Assembly (NCBI GenBank): GCA_025062275.1
Contig: JANXAP010000035.1
Location: 1-64,000, forward strand
Reading direction: 5' to 3'
Source of the DNA: Dehalococcoidia bacterium
GTDB taxonomy: Bacteria > Chloroflexota > Dehalococcoidia > SM23-28-2 > HRBIN24
Length of the DNA: 64,000 bases
Part shown: in pieces, positions 15,249 to 24,721 of the stretch
Layout of the letters: the number at the start of each line of letters is the position of its first letter
How positions within the stretch are numbered: the stretch's first letter is position 1
Position numbers and translations under genes: made by a program
Notes under the pieces: model-generated
Database searches by the model: none
Told to the model about the DNA's origin: nothing
Seen by the model: only the letters and a program-made list of their open reading frames with translations

Positions 15249-16375
15249 GGCTCGCCCTCCAGCCCCCGCAGACGGCAGGGGCCGATGCCCTTTTCCTGGA
15301 CCAGAACCCGTATGCGTCCCAGCCCCGCCGGGTCCAGCAGTTCGCTGGCCATGCGTCGTCGGGCCAGGGCCTCCTCCATGTCAAGACCTTCCACCCGCAG
15401 GGCGTCCTCTAAGCCCAGACGCTGTAGGAACTCGGCCTGGGATGTCATGCCCAGGCGCTCCAGCCCCGCCTCCCGACCGGCCTCCACCAGCGATGTGAAG
15501 TCCACGTGGCTGGTCATGTCCTGCCAGCCCAGGCGGACGAAAGGATCGCCGCTGGGGCGGTGACGGTGGAAGCAGAGGAGCGTCCCCTCTCGCCGCCACG
15601 GCGCATACAGCTCAGCCGCCTCGTAGCCGTAGTCGAAGGTGAGAACGAACCCCCGGCGCAGCGCTCTTCCCACCGTGCGCATCCAGTCCAGGGCCTCCAG
15701 GTTCACCTCGGCGTAGCAACCCTCGCCGGGCCACAGGCCGAGGCGGCGGAAGTAGGACTCCAGCGCCGGAGTGGAGGGGGGTCCGTGCTCCTCCCGCAAG
15801 GCCTCGCCCTCGCAGGTCACGTAGACCTCCCACAGGCGACCGTCTCGGAAGAGGACGCGATGCACGGGGAAGCTGTCCACCAGTTCGTTGCTGAGGATGC
15901 ACCCCTCCACGCTGGCGGGGGCCAGGCATGACAGGTGCCGCACTCGCAGGCCGGCGCAGGCCAGCGCCTGCTCCTGCGCGGCCCGCAGGGATGCGCTCCG
16001 CTCCATGATGCAGTAGTCCAGGGCCTCCGAGAGGTCGGGGCGGGCGCGCTGGGCCCACAGGAGCACATCGCGGGCGAGGGTGCCGCGTCCAGGCCCCATC
16101 TCCACCACCTGAAAGGGGCGAGGGCGCCCCATGACCTCCCACATCTCGGCCAGCTGGCGGCCTACCAGCGCGCCGAAGAGAGGGCCAGCCTCGGGGCTGG
16201 TCACATAGTCCCCCTGCGGGCCGAAGGGCAGGCGGTGAGCGTAGTAGCCGTGCAGGGGGTGATACAGGGCCATTTCCATGAAGTCGCGAAAGGTGATGCG
16301 GCCCTCCCGGGCTATGCGCTCCACGATGGCCTGGCGCAGGGGCAGGCAGTCCCTTTGCGGGGCGAACTCGTCCAT
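15245..16375 (-). CDS. MidA/NDUFAF7-like SAM-dependent methyltransferase
   Basis: The 376-residue protein matches the DUF185/NDUFAF7 family. It has the N-terminal segment ITFRDFMEMALYHPLHGYY, then YVTSPEAGPLFGALVG, the SAM-binding VVEMGPGRGTLARDVL, and ILSNELVDSFPVHRV followed by LTFDYG. Eukaryotic members methylate an Arg of complex I; bacterial substrates are largely unknown. ATG 16375 is chosen since the family N-terminus begins there, although the upstream ribosome site is weak. Coupled to the peroxiredoxin by a GTGA overlap. Confidence 0.85.
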   Translation of the reverse strand: MDEFAPQRDCLPLRQAIVERIAREGRITFRDFMEMALYHPLHGYYAHRLPFGPQGDYVTSPEAGPLFGALVGRQLAEMWEVMGRPRPFQVVEMGPGRGTLARDVLLWAQRARPDLSEALDYCIMERSASLRAAQEQALACAGLRVRHLSCLAPASVEGCILSNELVDSFPVHRVLFRDGRLWEVYVTCEGEALREEHGPPSTPALESYFRRLGLWPGEGCYAEVNLEALDWMRTVGRALRRGFVLTFDYGYEAAELYAPWRREGTLLCFHRHRPSGDPFVRLGWQDMTSHVDFTSLVEAGREAGLERLGMTSQAEFLQRLGLEDALRVEGLDMEEALARRRMASELLDPAGLGRIRVLVQEKGIGPCRLRGLEGEP

Positions 16376-16520
16376 CTGCCCCCATGGTAGCGGGTCGTCC
16401 TGTGGCTGCCAATGCGGCCACCGCCTGCCCGGGACTGAAGAGGGCGTCCGTACAATTTGTCTGCTCCCCCTCTTGCCAAAAGGGCGGGGGGTGTGCATGA
16501 TATTTGCAGGCTGCGACGGG

Positions 16521-16529
16521 TGTTAGAAT
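16521..16529 (+). promoter_or_regulatory. Candidate extended -10 promoter of the molybdenum hydroxylase cluster
   Basis: TG-T-TAGAAT (TG 16521-16522, hexamer 16524-16529) lies 31 bases ahead of ATG 16561. The -35 region is poor, which an extended -10 can tolerate. A GATAAT at 16536-16541 is a weaker alternative. The 185-base spacer with the MidA-like gene must also hold a minus-strand promoter, which was not recognised. Confidence 0.4.
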
Positions 16530-16560
16530 TGCAGCGATAATCCTACAGGAGCCTGTTTGA

Positions 16561-17445
16561 ATGAAGCCGGCGCCATTTGAATATATACGCTGCACTTCTA
16601 TAGACGAGGCAGTAACAGCCTTAACGGAGCTGGGGGAAGAGGCCAAGCTGCTGGCGGGCGGGCAGAGCCTGGTGCCCATGCTCAATATGCGGCTGGTGCG
16701 CCCCAGGGCGCTGGTGGACATCAACGGCATTCAGTCCCTGAGCTACATCCGAGAGGAGGACGGCTGGCTGGTCATCGGGAGCCTGACCCGCCAGCGCGAC
16801 ATCGAGAAGTCGCCGACGGTGCAGGCGGGGCACCCGCTGCTCCATGAGGCTACCCTTCACATAGGCCACCCGCAGATCCGCAACCGGGGGACCATCGGCG
16901 GCTCCATAGCCCATGCCTTCCCCTCGGCCGAATATCCGGCTGCGGTGGTGGCCCTCAACGGGCGCATCAAGGTCGTGGGCCCTTCGGGGGAGCGAGTCGT
17001 CCCGGCGCGGCAGTTCTTCACCGGGATCATGAGCACGGCCCTGGACGTGGGCGAGATGATAGTGGAAGTCCAGGTGCCGCGACTGGCCGAGGGCAGTGGC
17101 TGGGGCTTCGTCGAGTTTACTAGACGACATGGTGATTTTGCCATCGCTGGGGCCATCGCCATCGTCCAGCGGGAAGGGTCCTCCATCAGGGGCGCCGACG
17201 TCACCGTCTTCGGCGTCGGCCCCGTGCCGGTGGTCTGCCAGGAGACCTCGCACGCCCTAATAGGTGAACAACATGATGACACCGCTGTCGCCAAAGCGGT
17301 CGAGGCGGTGGAGCGGGACCTGAAAGAGGTGGAGGTCATCTCCGACGTCCACGCTTCCGCCGAATACCGCCGGCACCTGGCACGGGTCATGGTCAAGCGT
17401 GCCCTGCTCCAGGCGCTGGGGCGGGCGCGCGGCTCCAGGCCCTGA
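16561..17445 (+). CDS. Molybdenum hydroxylase FAD-binding subunit (CoxM/XdhB-like)
   Basis: The 294-residue medium subunit of a xanthine dehydrogenase-family enzyme passes electrons from the iron-sulfur subunit to FAD. The FAD motifs AGGQSLVPMLNMRL (near 32) and TIGGSIAHAFPSAEYP (near 112) are clear; a CO dehydrogenase flavoprotein C-terminal domain follows (about 175-285). AGGAG at 16547-16551 serves ATG 16561. First gene of the plus-strand catabolic run. Confidence 0.9.
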   Translation: MKPAPFEYIRCTSIDEAVTALTELGEEAKLLAGGQSLVPMLNMRLVRPRALVDINGIQSLSYIREEDGWLVIGSLTRQRDIEKSPTVQAGHPLLHEATLHIGHPQIRNRGTIGGSIAHAFPSAEYPAAVVALNGRIKVVGPSGERVVPARQFFTGIMSTALDVGEMIVEVQVPRLAEGSGWGFVEFTRRHGDFAIAGAIAIVQREGSSIRGADVTVFGVGPVPVVCQETSHALIGEQHDDTAVAKAVEAVERDLKEVEVISDVHASAEYRRHLARVMVKRALLQALGRARGSRP

Positions 17446-17469
17446 AAAAGTCGCCGACAGGGGGATGCA

Positions 17470-17955
17470 ATGTCCGGCAAGCACACCATCAGGCTGACGG
17501 TGAACGGAAGGCAGTACGAGGCGGAGGCGGAGCCGCGGGTCACCCTGGTCGACTTCCTGCGCCACCAGCTGGGACTCACGGGCACCCATGTCGGCTGCGA
17601 GCACGGGGTGTGTGGCGCCTGCACCGTCATCGTCAACGGGCGGGCGGTCAGGTCGTGTCTCATGCTGGCCGTCCAGGCCGACGGCGCCGAGGTGATCACC
17701 ATCGAGGGCCTGAGCGAGGACGGCCGCCTCCATCCCATTCAGGAGGCCTTCGCCGAGGCCCACGGCCTCCAGTGCGGCTTCTGCACCCCCGGCTTCGTCA
17801 TGTCGGCCTACGAGTTGCTCACTCGCGAGCGCGAGGTGGACGAGGAGGCCATCAAGGAGGTGCTGGGCGGAGTCCTCTGCCGCTGCACAGGCTACAAGGC
17901 CATCTACGAGTCCGTGCGATTGGCTGCCCGTAAGATGGGAAAACTGCCTGCGTGA
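17470..17955 (+). CDS. Molybdenum hydroxylase [2Fe-2S] subunit (CoxS-like)
   Basis: The 161-residue small subunit holds two [2Fe-2S] clusters. The ferredoxin-type cluster cysteines are in VGCEHGVCGACTV near residue 44, continuing to a later Cys in RSCLML. The helical-domain cluster is in QCGFCTPG near 103 and LCRCTGY near 138. All eight expected cysteines appear present. Stands between the FAD and molybdopterin subunits in the usual M-S-L order. Confidence 0.93.
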   Translation: MSGKHTIRLTVNGRQYEAEAEPRVTLVDFLRHQLGLTGTHVGCEHGVCGACTVIVNGRAVRSCLMLAVQADGAEVITIEGLSEDGRLHPIQEAFAEAHGLQCGFCTPGFVMSAYELLTREREVDEEAIKEVLGGVLCRCTGYKAIYESVRLAARKMGKLPA

Positions 17956-17964
17956 GGTGCTGCA

Positions 17965-20397
17965 GTGGTTTCGAAGGCTGAGTGGCACCTGCCCCGCTCC
18001 CTGGAGGAGCTGCCCGTCAGCAACCCCCGCTACATCGGGAAGCCCGTCCGCAAGGTGGAGGCGCCGCCGCTGCTGACGGGGAAGGCCCAGTTCGTCGACG
18101 ACCTCGACCTGCCGGGCATGCTCCACTGCGCCATCCTGCGCAGTCCCTACGGCCACGCCCGCATAAAGCGCATCGACGTCAGCGCGGCCCTGGAGCTGCC
18201 GGGTGTGGTGGCGGTGGTGACTGGCCAGGACATGCAGCAGTGGGTGCGGCCCCTGGGCGGCATACCTTCGGGCTGGGGGACCCACTGCCTGGCGGTGGAC
18301 AAGGCCAGGTTCGTGGGGGAGCCGATAGCGGCGGTGGCGGCGGTGGACCGTCACACGGCCGAGGACGCGCTGGACCTGATCGAGGTGGAGTTCGAGCCGC
18401 TGCCGGCGGTGGTCAACGCCCTGGAGGCCAAGGAAGAGGGCGCCCCCCTGCTCTACGAGGACAAGGGCACCAACGTCATGTTCCACCGCCTCTTCACCTG
18501 GGGCGATGTGGACAGGGCTTTCCAGGAGGCGGACCACGTCCTGACGGAGCAGTTCCGCTGGCACCGCCTGGGTGCCAACCCCATCGAGACCTTCGGCGTT
18601 ATCGCCCAGTGGGACCCGGTGGAGAACGCGGTCACCTGCTGGGGAAGCTTCCAGGCGCCCTCCTTCAGCGCCATGGGCATCGCCGGGGCGCTGGGGCTAC
18701 CCCTGAGCAAGGTGAAGCTCGTACCCATGGCTCATGGCGGCAGCTTCGGGGGGAAGGGTAACCCTCGGGGTGCCCTCATCGCCGCCGTCCTCTCGCGCAA
18801 GGCGGGAGGCAGGCCCGTCAAGTGGATCGAGGACAGGCTGGAATACCTGATGGCTGGCGGTGGGCAGGCCTGGGAGCGCTTCTACGAGGCGTCGATAGCT
18901 GTCAAGAACGACGGCACCATTCTGGGCATCCGCATCAAGCTGGTGGACGACATCGGCGCCAGCGGGGAGAACTCGGGGGCCATCAGCGCCATCAAGCCCC
19001 TGGCCGCCTTCACCGGCTGCTACGCCATACCGGCGGCCCAGTATGAGGTCACCATGGTGGCCACCAACAAGAACCCCCAGTCGGCCTACCGCGGGATGGG
19101 GCCGCCCGCCCACTACGTCGTCCTGGAGCAGATGGTGGACATGGCGGCACGCCACCTGGGCCTGGACCCGGCCGAGATCCGCAGGCGCAACTTCATCCCG
19201 CCGGACCGCTTTCCCTACACCATCCCCAGCGGCAACGAATACGACAGCGGCAACTACCCTGCCCTGCTGGACCGCCTCATGGAGATGTCGGGCTATCGAG
19301 AGCTGAGGCGGCAGCAGGAGCAGCTGCGACGGGAGGGGCGGCTGGTGGGGCTGGGCCTGGTGAGCGCCGTGGAGCCGGGCGCCTTCAACATGAACGTCTA
19401 CACCATCCTGGGTGTGCCGGCCGGCACTGCCGTGCCCGAAGGGGCGACGGTGGCCCTGGACCCCTTCGGCAGCGTCCGCGTGACGGTCGGGTTCGCTCTG
19501 GAGGGTCAGGGGCAGTACACCTTTGTCACCCAGCTCATGGCCGACTACTTCTGCGTCTCGCCGGAGCAGGTGAAGGTCACCTGCACCGACACCCTTTCAG
19601 CTCCCGTCCACTTCGGGCCGGGAGGCAGCAGGCTGGCGGTAGCCCTCACGGGGGCCGTCCTGGGCGCCGCCGAGACCCTGCGGAGGAAGCTGGAGACGGC
19701 CGCCAGCTACCTGCTGGGCTGCCAGCCGGGGGACGTGGAGTTGATGGATGGAATGCTGAGGGTGAAGGGCCAGCCCGAGCGGAAGATGAGCTGGCAGGAG
19801 GTGGTGGGGGCCATGTCGGCGCGGCCCGACCTCTTCCCGCCGGGGACGGACCTCAGCACCCAGGCCACCTATGTCTGGGTGCCCCCCGACCGCAACATGC
19901 CCGACGAGCAGGGCCGCGCCAAGAGCTACCTGACGGCTGCCGCTGCCTGCCACCTGGCCCTGGTGGAGGTGGACCCGGAGACGGGCAAGGTGGACGTCCT
20001 CAAGTACTGGGTGGTGGACGACTGCGGCACGCGGCTGAACCCCGCCACCGTGGCCGGTATGACCCAGGGGGGAGTGGCACAGGGCATCGGCGCTGCCCTC
20101 ATGGAGGAATACGTCTACGACGCCGACGGGCAGTTGCTCACCACCACCTTCATGGACTATCTTCTGCCCACCATCTACGAAGTGCCGCCGGTGGAGTCGG
20201 CCGAGATGGTGACGCCCTCGCCCTTCACACCCCTGGGAGTCAAGGGCATGGGCGAGGGGCCCATGATCTCAGCCCCGGCCGCCGTCATCTGCGCCGTGAA
20301 CGATGCCCTGGCCCCGCTGGGCGTGCGGGTGACGGACGTGCCGGCTTCCCCGGCTCGGGTGTGGAAGGCCATCGCACAGGCGCGCGGCCAGAGATGA
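17965..20397 (+). CDS. Molybdenum hydroxylase large subunit (XDH/CoxL family, not form I CODH)
   Basis: The 810-residue molybdopterin subunit has GKPVRKVEAPPLLTGKAQF at the start, the cofactor loop GGSFGGKG, and the catalytic-glutamate motif GVKGMGEGP (Glu codon 20254-20256). The active-site loop that is AYRCSFR in form I CO dehydrogenase and AYRGAGR in most relatives is AYRGMGPP here (19084-19107), so CO oxidation is unlikely and even the common Arg is missing. It probably hydroxylates or reduces an organic ring or CoA thioester; the neighbouring CoA and importer genes fit. Start GTG 17965. Substrate not predictable by eye. Confidence 0.88.
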   Translation: MVSKAEWHLPRSLEELPVSNPRYIGKPVRKVEAPPLLTGKAQFVDDLDLPGMLHCAILRSPYGHARIKRIDVSAALELPGVVAVVTGQDMQQWVRPLGGIPSGWGTHCLAVDKARFVGEPIAAVAAVDRHTAEDALDLIEVEFEPLPAVVNALEAKEEGAPLLYEDKGTNVMFHRLFTWGDVDRAFQEADHVLTEQFRWHRLGANPIETFGVIAQWDPVENAVTCWGSFQAPSFSAMGIAGALGLPLSKVKLVPMAHGGSFGGKGNPRGALIAAVLSRKAGGRPVKWIEDRLEYLMAGGGQAWERFYEASIAVKNDGTILGIRIKLVDDIGASGENSGAISAIKPLAAFTGCYAIPAAQYEVTMVATNKNPQSAYRGMGPPAHYVVLEQMVDMAARHLGLDPAEIRRRNFIPPDRFPYTIPSGNEYDSGNYPALLDRLMEMSGYRELRRQQEQLRREGRLVGLGLVSAVEPGAFNMNVYTILGVPAGTAVPEGATVALDPFGSVRVTVGFALEGQGQYTFVTQLMADYFCVSPEQVKVTCTDTLSAPVHFGPGGSRLAVALTGAVLGAAETLRRKLETAASYLLGCQPGDVELMDGMLRVKGQPERKMSWQEVVGAMSARPDLFPPGTDLSTQATYVWVPPDRNMPDEQGRAKSYLTAAAACHLALVEVDPETGKVDVLKYWVVDDCGTRLNPATVAGMTQGGVAQGIGAALMEEYVYDADGQLLTTTFMDYLLPTIYEVPPVESAEMVTPSPFTPLGVKGMGEGPMISAPAAVICAVNDALAPLGVRVTDVPASPARVWKAIAQARGQR

Positions 20398-20489
20398 GAC
20401 GCCGGCGGCCTGGGGCGAGAGCAACCGGTGCGAGAGAGGGCCAAGGGACAGGAGGCCCGAAAACACACGGATAAGGAGGGAGCAGGGAC

Positions 20490-21485
20490 ATGACCCAGCA
20501 GCAAGGCAAGCAGGACTATTTCGTGGCCTTTACCGAATGCCACATGTTCGACCCCGAAGACCTCTATCACATCGCCTACTTCCCCGACTTCCAGAGATGG
20601 TGGAAGAGCGTCGAGGGCGTCGTCCGCGTATGGTCGGGGCGCAGCCTGCTGCAGGGCGGCTTCCCTACTCCCAGGGCCTCGGAGCTCATCAAGTACATGG
20701 ACGAGGCCGGAGTGGACGTGGCCTTCTGCCTGCGGGAGGTCATGCTGGACATCTCGGGCTACACTCAGCCCATGTCCACCAACGCCTTCATCATCCGCGA
20801 GATCGAGCCCTACAAGGGGCGCATGTACCTGGAGTGCAACGTCGGCCCCATCCTGCACCGGGGCGTGAAGCACGCCATCTGGGAGCTGGAGTACCTGGTC
20901 AAGAACCACGATGCCAAGCTGTGCAAGGTCTACGCCTGCGAGGACGGCCCCCTCAACGACAAGCGCCTGTGGCCCTTCTACGAGGCGGCTGCCGGGCTGG
21001 GGGTGCCCCTCACCATCCACACGGGGGCGGCCTACGTCTGGCCACAGCCCAACAAGTACACCCACCCCGGGCTGCTGGACGACATCATGCTGGACTTCCC
21101 CGACCTGACCATCATCGCTTATCACCTGGGCTGGCCATACCACGAGGAGCTATTCGCCCTGGCTGCCAAGCACGAAAACCTCATCATCAGCCTCTCGGGC
21201 ATAGCCGGCTGGCTGGCGCGGGCGCCCTGGAAGGGGTACCACCTGGTGGGCGAGGCGCTGATGTGGGCCGGCCCCGACAAGATCGTGCTGGGCCTGGACC
21301 TGCCCTTCGATGACCTGAAGCGCATCGTGGACTACTTCCGAAACTTCCAGATCCCCGAGGAGCTGCGGGAGAAGTACGCCTATCCGGAAATCACCGACGA
21401 GATCCGGGCCAAGATACTGGGGCTGAACCTGGCCAGGATCACCAAGATAGAGCCGGTCAAGAGGGTGACCAACAAGCAGGCCTAG
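20490..21485 (+). CDS. Amidohydrolase family protein (ACMSD-like, altered N-terminal metal motif)
   Basis: The 331-residue TIM-barrel protein of the amidohydrolase-2 group carries the later family motifs: HTGAAYVW (His), YHLGWPYHEEL (His) and a final Asp in GLDLPFDD. The usual first-strand D-x-H-x-H is replaced by TECHMFD, leaving one His. It may bind metal differently or act as a decarboxylase or hydratase with a single site. AAGGAGGGAG precedes ATG 20490. It lies between the molybdenum hydroxylase and an enoyl-CoA hydratase, so a ring-degradation role is likely (inference). Confidence 0.75.
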   Translation: MTQQQGKQDYFVAFTECHMFDPEDLYHIAYFPDFQRWWKSVEGVVRVWSGRSLLQGGFPTPRASELIKYMDEAGVDVAFCLREVMLDISGYTQPMSTNAFIIREIEPYKGRMYLECNVGPILHRGVKHAIWELEYLVKNHDAKLCKVYACEDGPLNDKRLWPFYEAAAGLGVPLTIHTGAAYVWPQPNKYTHPGLLDDIMLDFPDLTIIAYHLGWPYHEELFALAAKHENLIISLSGIAGWLARAPWKGYHLVGEALMWAGPDKIVLGLDLPFDDLKRIVDYFRNFQIPEELREKYAYPEITDEIRAKILGLNLARITKIEPVKRVTNKQA

Positions 21486-21514
21486 GGAAGAGAGAACGGG
21501 TCCAGAGGTTGCCC

Positions 21515-22282
21515 ATGGCGCAGGAGATACTCTACGAGAAGCACGGCGACGTGGCCGTGGTGACCATCAACCGGCCCGAGAAGCTGAACGCCTGCACCAT
21601 AGAGATGTTCGACACCATCGAGGAGTGCATGCGGGAGGCAGACCGGGACGACGCCATACGGGTGGCGATCCTGACGGGGGCCGGAGACAAGGCCTTTTCC
21701 TCCGGGGCCGACCTGGAGGAGGCCATACCCATGCTCACCTCGGGAGCGAGGCCGGTGAGCATCGACCCCACCAAGCGCCTCTTCAGCGATGTGTTCAAGC
21801 CCATCATCTGTGCCGTCAACGGCATGTGCATCGCCGGCGGCATGGAGTTGCTGCTGGGCACCGACATTCGCATAGCCGCCGAGCACGCCACCTTCGCCCT
21901 GGGCGAGGTGCGCTGGGGCATCGTGCCGGCCGGCGGCACTCATATTCGCCTAGTCCGACAGATACCCTGGGCGGTAGCCATGGAGATGCTGCTGACGGGC
22001 CGCCCCATCGATGCCAAGAGGGCGTTCGATATCGGCCTGGTGAACCAGGTGGTACCCCTGGGGGAGCTGATGGACACGGCCATGCAGTGGGCCCGGACTA
22101 TCGCCAGGAATGGGCCTCTGGCGGTCCGCACGGCCAAGGAGATCGCCGTGCGCTCCCTGGCCCTGGAGCCGGCTTTTGTGGTGGAGACCCTGCTCGCCGA
22201 GAGGGTGATGCGCTCCGAAGACGCCAAGGAGGGGCCGAGGGCCTTCGCAGAGAGGCGCCAGCCCCAGTTCAAAGGACGGTAG
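21515..22282 (+). CDS. Enoyl-CoA hydratase
   Basis: The 255-residue crotonase has both catalytic glutamates of true hydratases: one in ATFALGEVRWG and one in AMEMLLTG. The oxyanion segments KAFSSGADLEEA and NGMCIAGGMELL are also present. It should add water to an enoyl-CoA intermediate. ATG 21515 with AGAGG six bases upstream is chosen over TTG 21509. It links the oxidation genes to the ABC importer in the same run. Confidence 0.87.
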   Translation: MAQEILYEKHGDVAVVTINRPEKLNACTIEMFDTIEECMREADRDDAIRVAILTGAGDKAFSSGADLEEAIPMLTSGARPVSIDPTKRLFSDVFKPIICAVNGMCIAGGMELLLGTDIRIAAEHATFALGEVRWGIVPAGGTHIRLVRQIPWAVAMEMLLTGRPIDAKRAFDIGLVNQVVPLGELMDTAMQWARTIARNGPLAVRTAKEIAVRSLALEPAFVVETLLAERVMRSEDAKEGPRAFAERRQPQFKGR

Positions 22283-22286
22283 GGCC

Positions 22287-23063
22287 ATGTCCAGGCTGAT
22301 AGTCCAGAACCTGTCCATGAGCTTCGGCGGCACCGTAGCGCTGCAGGACGTCTCGCTGGAGGTGGGAGAGGGCGAGCTGTGCGGCCTCATCGGCCCCAAC
22401 GGGGCCGGCAAGACCACCCTCCTCAACTGCGTCAGCCGCATCATCCAGCCCGATGGGGGACGCATCTACTTTGGCCAGGTGGACTTGCTGCGTTGCGCCC
22501 CCCATCAGCTGGTGGACATGGGCATATCACGCACCTTCCAGAACGTGCACGTGTTCCCGACCATGACGGTGCTGGAGAACGTCCTCATCGGGGCCCATCA
22601 CCTCATCAAGCCCAACCCCGTGGCGGCCATGTTCAAGTGGTCATCCCTCCGCAACCGGGAGAAGGAGGCGCAGAGGCGGGCCTCGGAGATCATGGAGCGG
22701 CTGGGCCTGGCACCCTACGCCTATCAGTTCGCCGGCACCCTCTCTCTGGCCATTCAGAAGAGGGTGGCCATCGCCCGGGTGCTCATGAGCAGCCCGCGGC
22801 TGCTATTGCTGGACGAGCCAGCGGGGGGCCTGAGCCACGAGGAGGTCTACGAGCTGACGGAGCTGATAAGACAGGTCCGACGCGACCACAACGTGAGCAT
22901 GCTGCTGGTGGACCACCACATGCAGTTCGTCATGTCCATCTGCCAGAAGATCGTGGTCCTCAACTTCGGGCGCAAGATAGCGGAAGGAACGCCCGAGGAG
23001 GTGACCAAGCACCCGGAGGTCATCCAGGCCTACCTGGGCGAGGCCAAGTCGCGCGGAGCGTGA
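22287..23063 (+). CDS. livG: Branched-chain-type ABC transporter ATPase LivG
   Basis: The 258-residue ATPase has Walker A GPNGAGKT, the LivG-type loop ISRTFQNVHVFPTMTVLENV, Walker B LLLLDEPAGGL and the H-loop VDHHM. The signature motif is degenerate (TLSLAIQKRVAIAR instead of LSGGQ), and LivG proteins are often loose here. Begins four bases after the hydratase stop. Works with LivF, LivH and LivM; the substrate may be an organic acid rather than an amino acid, given the genes upstream. Confidence 0.9.
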   Translation: MSRLIVQNLSMSFGGTVALQDVSLEVGEGELCGLIGPNGAGKTTLLNCVSRIIQPDGGRIYFGQVDLLRCAPHQLVDMGISRTFQNVHVFPTMTVLENVLIGAHHLIKPNPVAAMFKWSSLRNREKEAQRRASEIMERLGLAPYAYQFAGTLSLAIQKRVAIARVLMSSPRLLLLDEPAGGLSHEEVYELTELIRQVRRDHNVSMLLVDHHMQFVMSICQKIVVLNFGRKIAEGTPEEVTKHPEVIQAYLGEAKSRGA

Positions 23064-23068
23064 GCGGC

Positions 23069-23776
23069 ATGCTGGCGGTACGGGACCTCTATGCTGGGTA
23101 CGGGAACGTCACCGTCCTCAAGGGCCTCAACTTCGATGTGCCCGCCGGCTCCATCGTCGCCCTGCTGGGGGCCAACGGGGCCGGCAAGACCACCACGCTG
23201 CGGGTCATCTCGGGGATGATCCGCCCCAGCCGCGGCCAGGTCATGTACGATGGCCAGTCGCTGGTAGGGCTGCCGGCCCATGCCCTGGTGAAGAGAGGCA
23301 TCGTGCATGTGCCCGAGGGGCGGCGCATCTTCGCAGGCCTCACCGTGGAGGAGAACCTGCTGCTGGGGGCCTTCACCCGTCCCTGGGACCAGCGCACCCG
23401 CGAGTCCCTGGAGCAGGTCTACGCCTACTTTCCGCGTCTGAAGGAGCGCAGGCGGCAGCTGGGTGGCACCCTTTCCGGCGGCGAGCAGCAGATGCTGGCC
23501 ATCGGGCGCGCCTTCATGGCCAATCCGCGCTTCCTCCTGCTGGACGAGCCATCGTTGGGGCTGGCGCCGGCGATCGTCAACGAGCTGTACGAGTCCATCG
23601 TCCGGCTCAACAAGGAGCAGGGGCTGACCATCCTGTTCGTGGAGCAGAATGCGGCCCTGGCCCTGGATGTGGCCCAGTTCGCTTACGTCCTCGAGGTGGG
23701 GAGCATCGTGCTGGGTGGCCCCAGCGGGGACCTGAAGGACAACGAGGAAGTCAAGCGGGTATACCTGGGCTACTAG
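23069..23776 (+). CDS. livF: Branched-chain-type ABC transporter ATPase LivF
   Basis: The 235-residue second ATPase has Walker A GANGAGKTT, the LivF-specific VPEGRRIFAGLTVEENL, the signature GTLSGGEQQMLAIGRA and Walker B LLLDEPSLGLAP. Start ATG 23069 gives the normal MLAVRDLYAGYG N-terminus; GTG 23060, overlapping the livG stop as GTGA, is also possible and would add three residues. Confidence 0.92.
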   Translation: MLAVRDLYAGYGNVTVLKGLNFDVPAGSIVALLGANGAGKTTTLRVISGMIRPSRGQVMYDGQSLVGLPAHALVKRGIVHVPEGRRIFAGLTVEENLLLGAFTRPWDQRTRESLEQVYAYFPRLKERRRQLGGTLSGGEQQMLAIGRAFMANPRFLLLDEPSLGLAPAIVNELYESIVRLNKEQGLTILFVEQNAALALDVAQFAYVLEVGSIVLGGPSGDLKDNEEVKRVYLGY

Positions 23777-23797
23777 TTCGGTGAGGAGACGAGGGGC

Positions 23798-24712
23798 ATG
23801 GACCAGCTAGCGGAGCAGATAATAACCGGCCTCATGAGCGGCACCGTTTATGGTCTTTTCGCTCTGGTGTTGGTCCTCATCTTTCAGAGCACCAACATGT
23901 TGAACTTCGGCCAGGGGGAGATGGCCACCTTCACGACCTACCTGGGGTGGGCGCTGATGGTGCTGATCCCCTACTGGCCCGGCTTCATAGTGGCGGCCAT
24001 CGTGGCCTTCATCATCGGCGCGGCCCTGCAGCGGGGCCTCATCCGACTGGTGGAGGACAAGCCCCCTACCAGCGCTTTCATTGTGGGCCTGGGGCTCTTC
24101 CTCATATTCAATTCGCTGAGCGGAGCCATCTTCGGGCCGGAGCCCAAGTCCTTCGAGCAGCCCTGGACGGGCAGCCCCTTCAAGCTGGGCGACATCACCA
24201 TCGTGCGTTACAACCTGTTCATCTTCTTGGTGTCGCTGGTGGTCATGGCGGTACTGACGGCGTTCATGCGCTTCACCAAACTGGGCATCGCCCTGCGGGC
24301 CACGGCTATGGACCGGGCCGCCGCCGAGCTGATGGGGATCCCCACCTCGCGCATGCTCATGTTGGGGTGGGGGCTGGCGGCGATGCTGGGCGCCATTGCG
24401 GCCATGCTGGTGGCGCCGGTGATCATCCTGCACCCGGGCATGATGTTCTTCGTGCTCATGTTCGGCTTTACGGCTGCGGTGCTGGGCGGGCTGGACAGCC
24501 TGCCAGGAGCCGTGGTGGGTGGACTGATAATCGGTGTGCTCCAGAACCTGGTGGGCGTCTACCTGCCCGATGTCGTCGATGCCCTGCGTCTCCCCTTCGA
24601 TATCCGTGATGGCAACCAGTACCGGGACATAGCCCTGGTGGTGGTCCTGCTGCTGGTGCTCATGTTCCGACCGCACGGCCTGTTCGGTAAGTCCACCATC
24701 GAGCGGAAGTAA
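23798..24712 (+). CDS. livH: Branched-chain-type ABC transporter permease LivH
   Basis: The 304-residue membrane protein has about eight hydrophobic helices and the LivH motifs GLMSGTVYGLFALVLVLIF, LNFGQGEMA near residue 36, LRATAMDRAAAELMGI near 168 and LGGLDSLPGAVVGGL near 228. Length is typical. GAGGAGACGAGG precedes ATG 23798. Confidence 0.93.
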   Translation: MDQLAEQIITGLMSGTVYGLFALVLVLIFQSTNMLNFGQGEMATFTTYLGWALMVLIPYWPGFIVAAIVAFIIGAALQRGLIRLVEDKPPTSAFIVGLGLFLIFNSLSGAIFGPEPKSFEQPWTGSPFKLGDITIVRYNLFIFLVSLVVMAVLTAFMRFTKLGIALRATAMDRAAAELMGIPTSRMLMLGWGLAAMLGAIAAMLVAPVIILHPGMMFFVLMFGFTAAVLGGLDSLPGAVVGGLIIGVLQNLVGVYLPDVVDALRLPFDIRDGNQYRDIALVVVLLLVLMFRPHGLFGKSTIERK

Positions 24713-24721
24713 GGGGCGGCC

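Noticed and set aside
17965-20397. Aerobic CO dehydrogenase (form I)
   Set aside because: The AYRCSFR active-site loop with its cysteine is absent (AYRGMGPP), so the CO-oxidising function is not supported.
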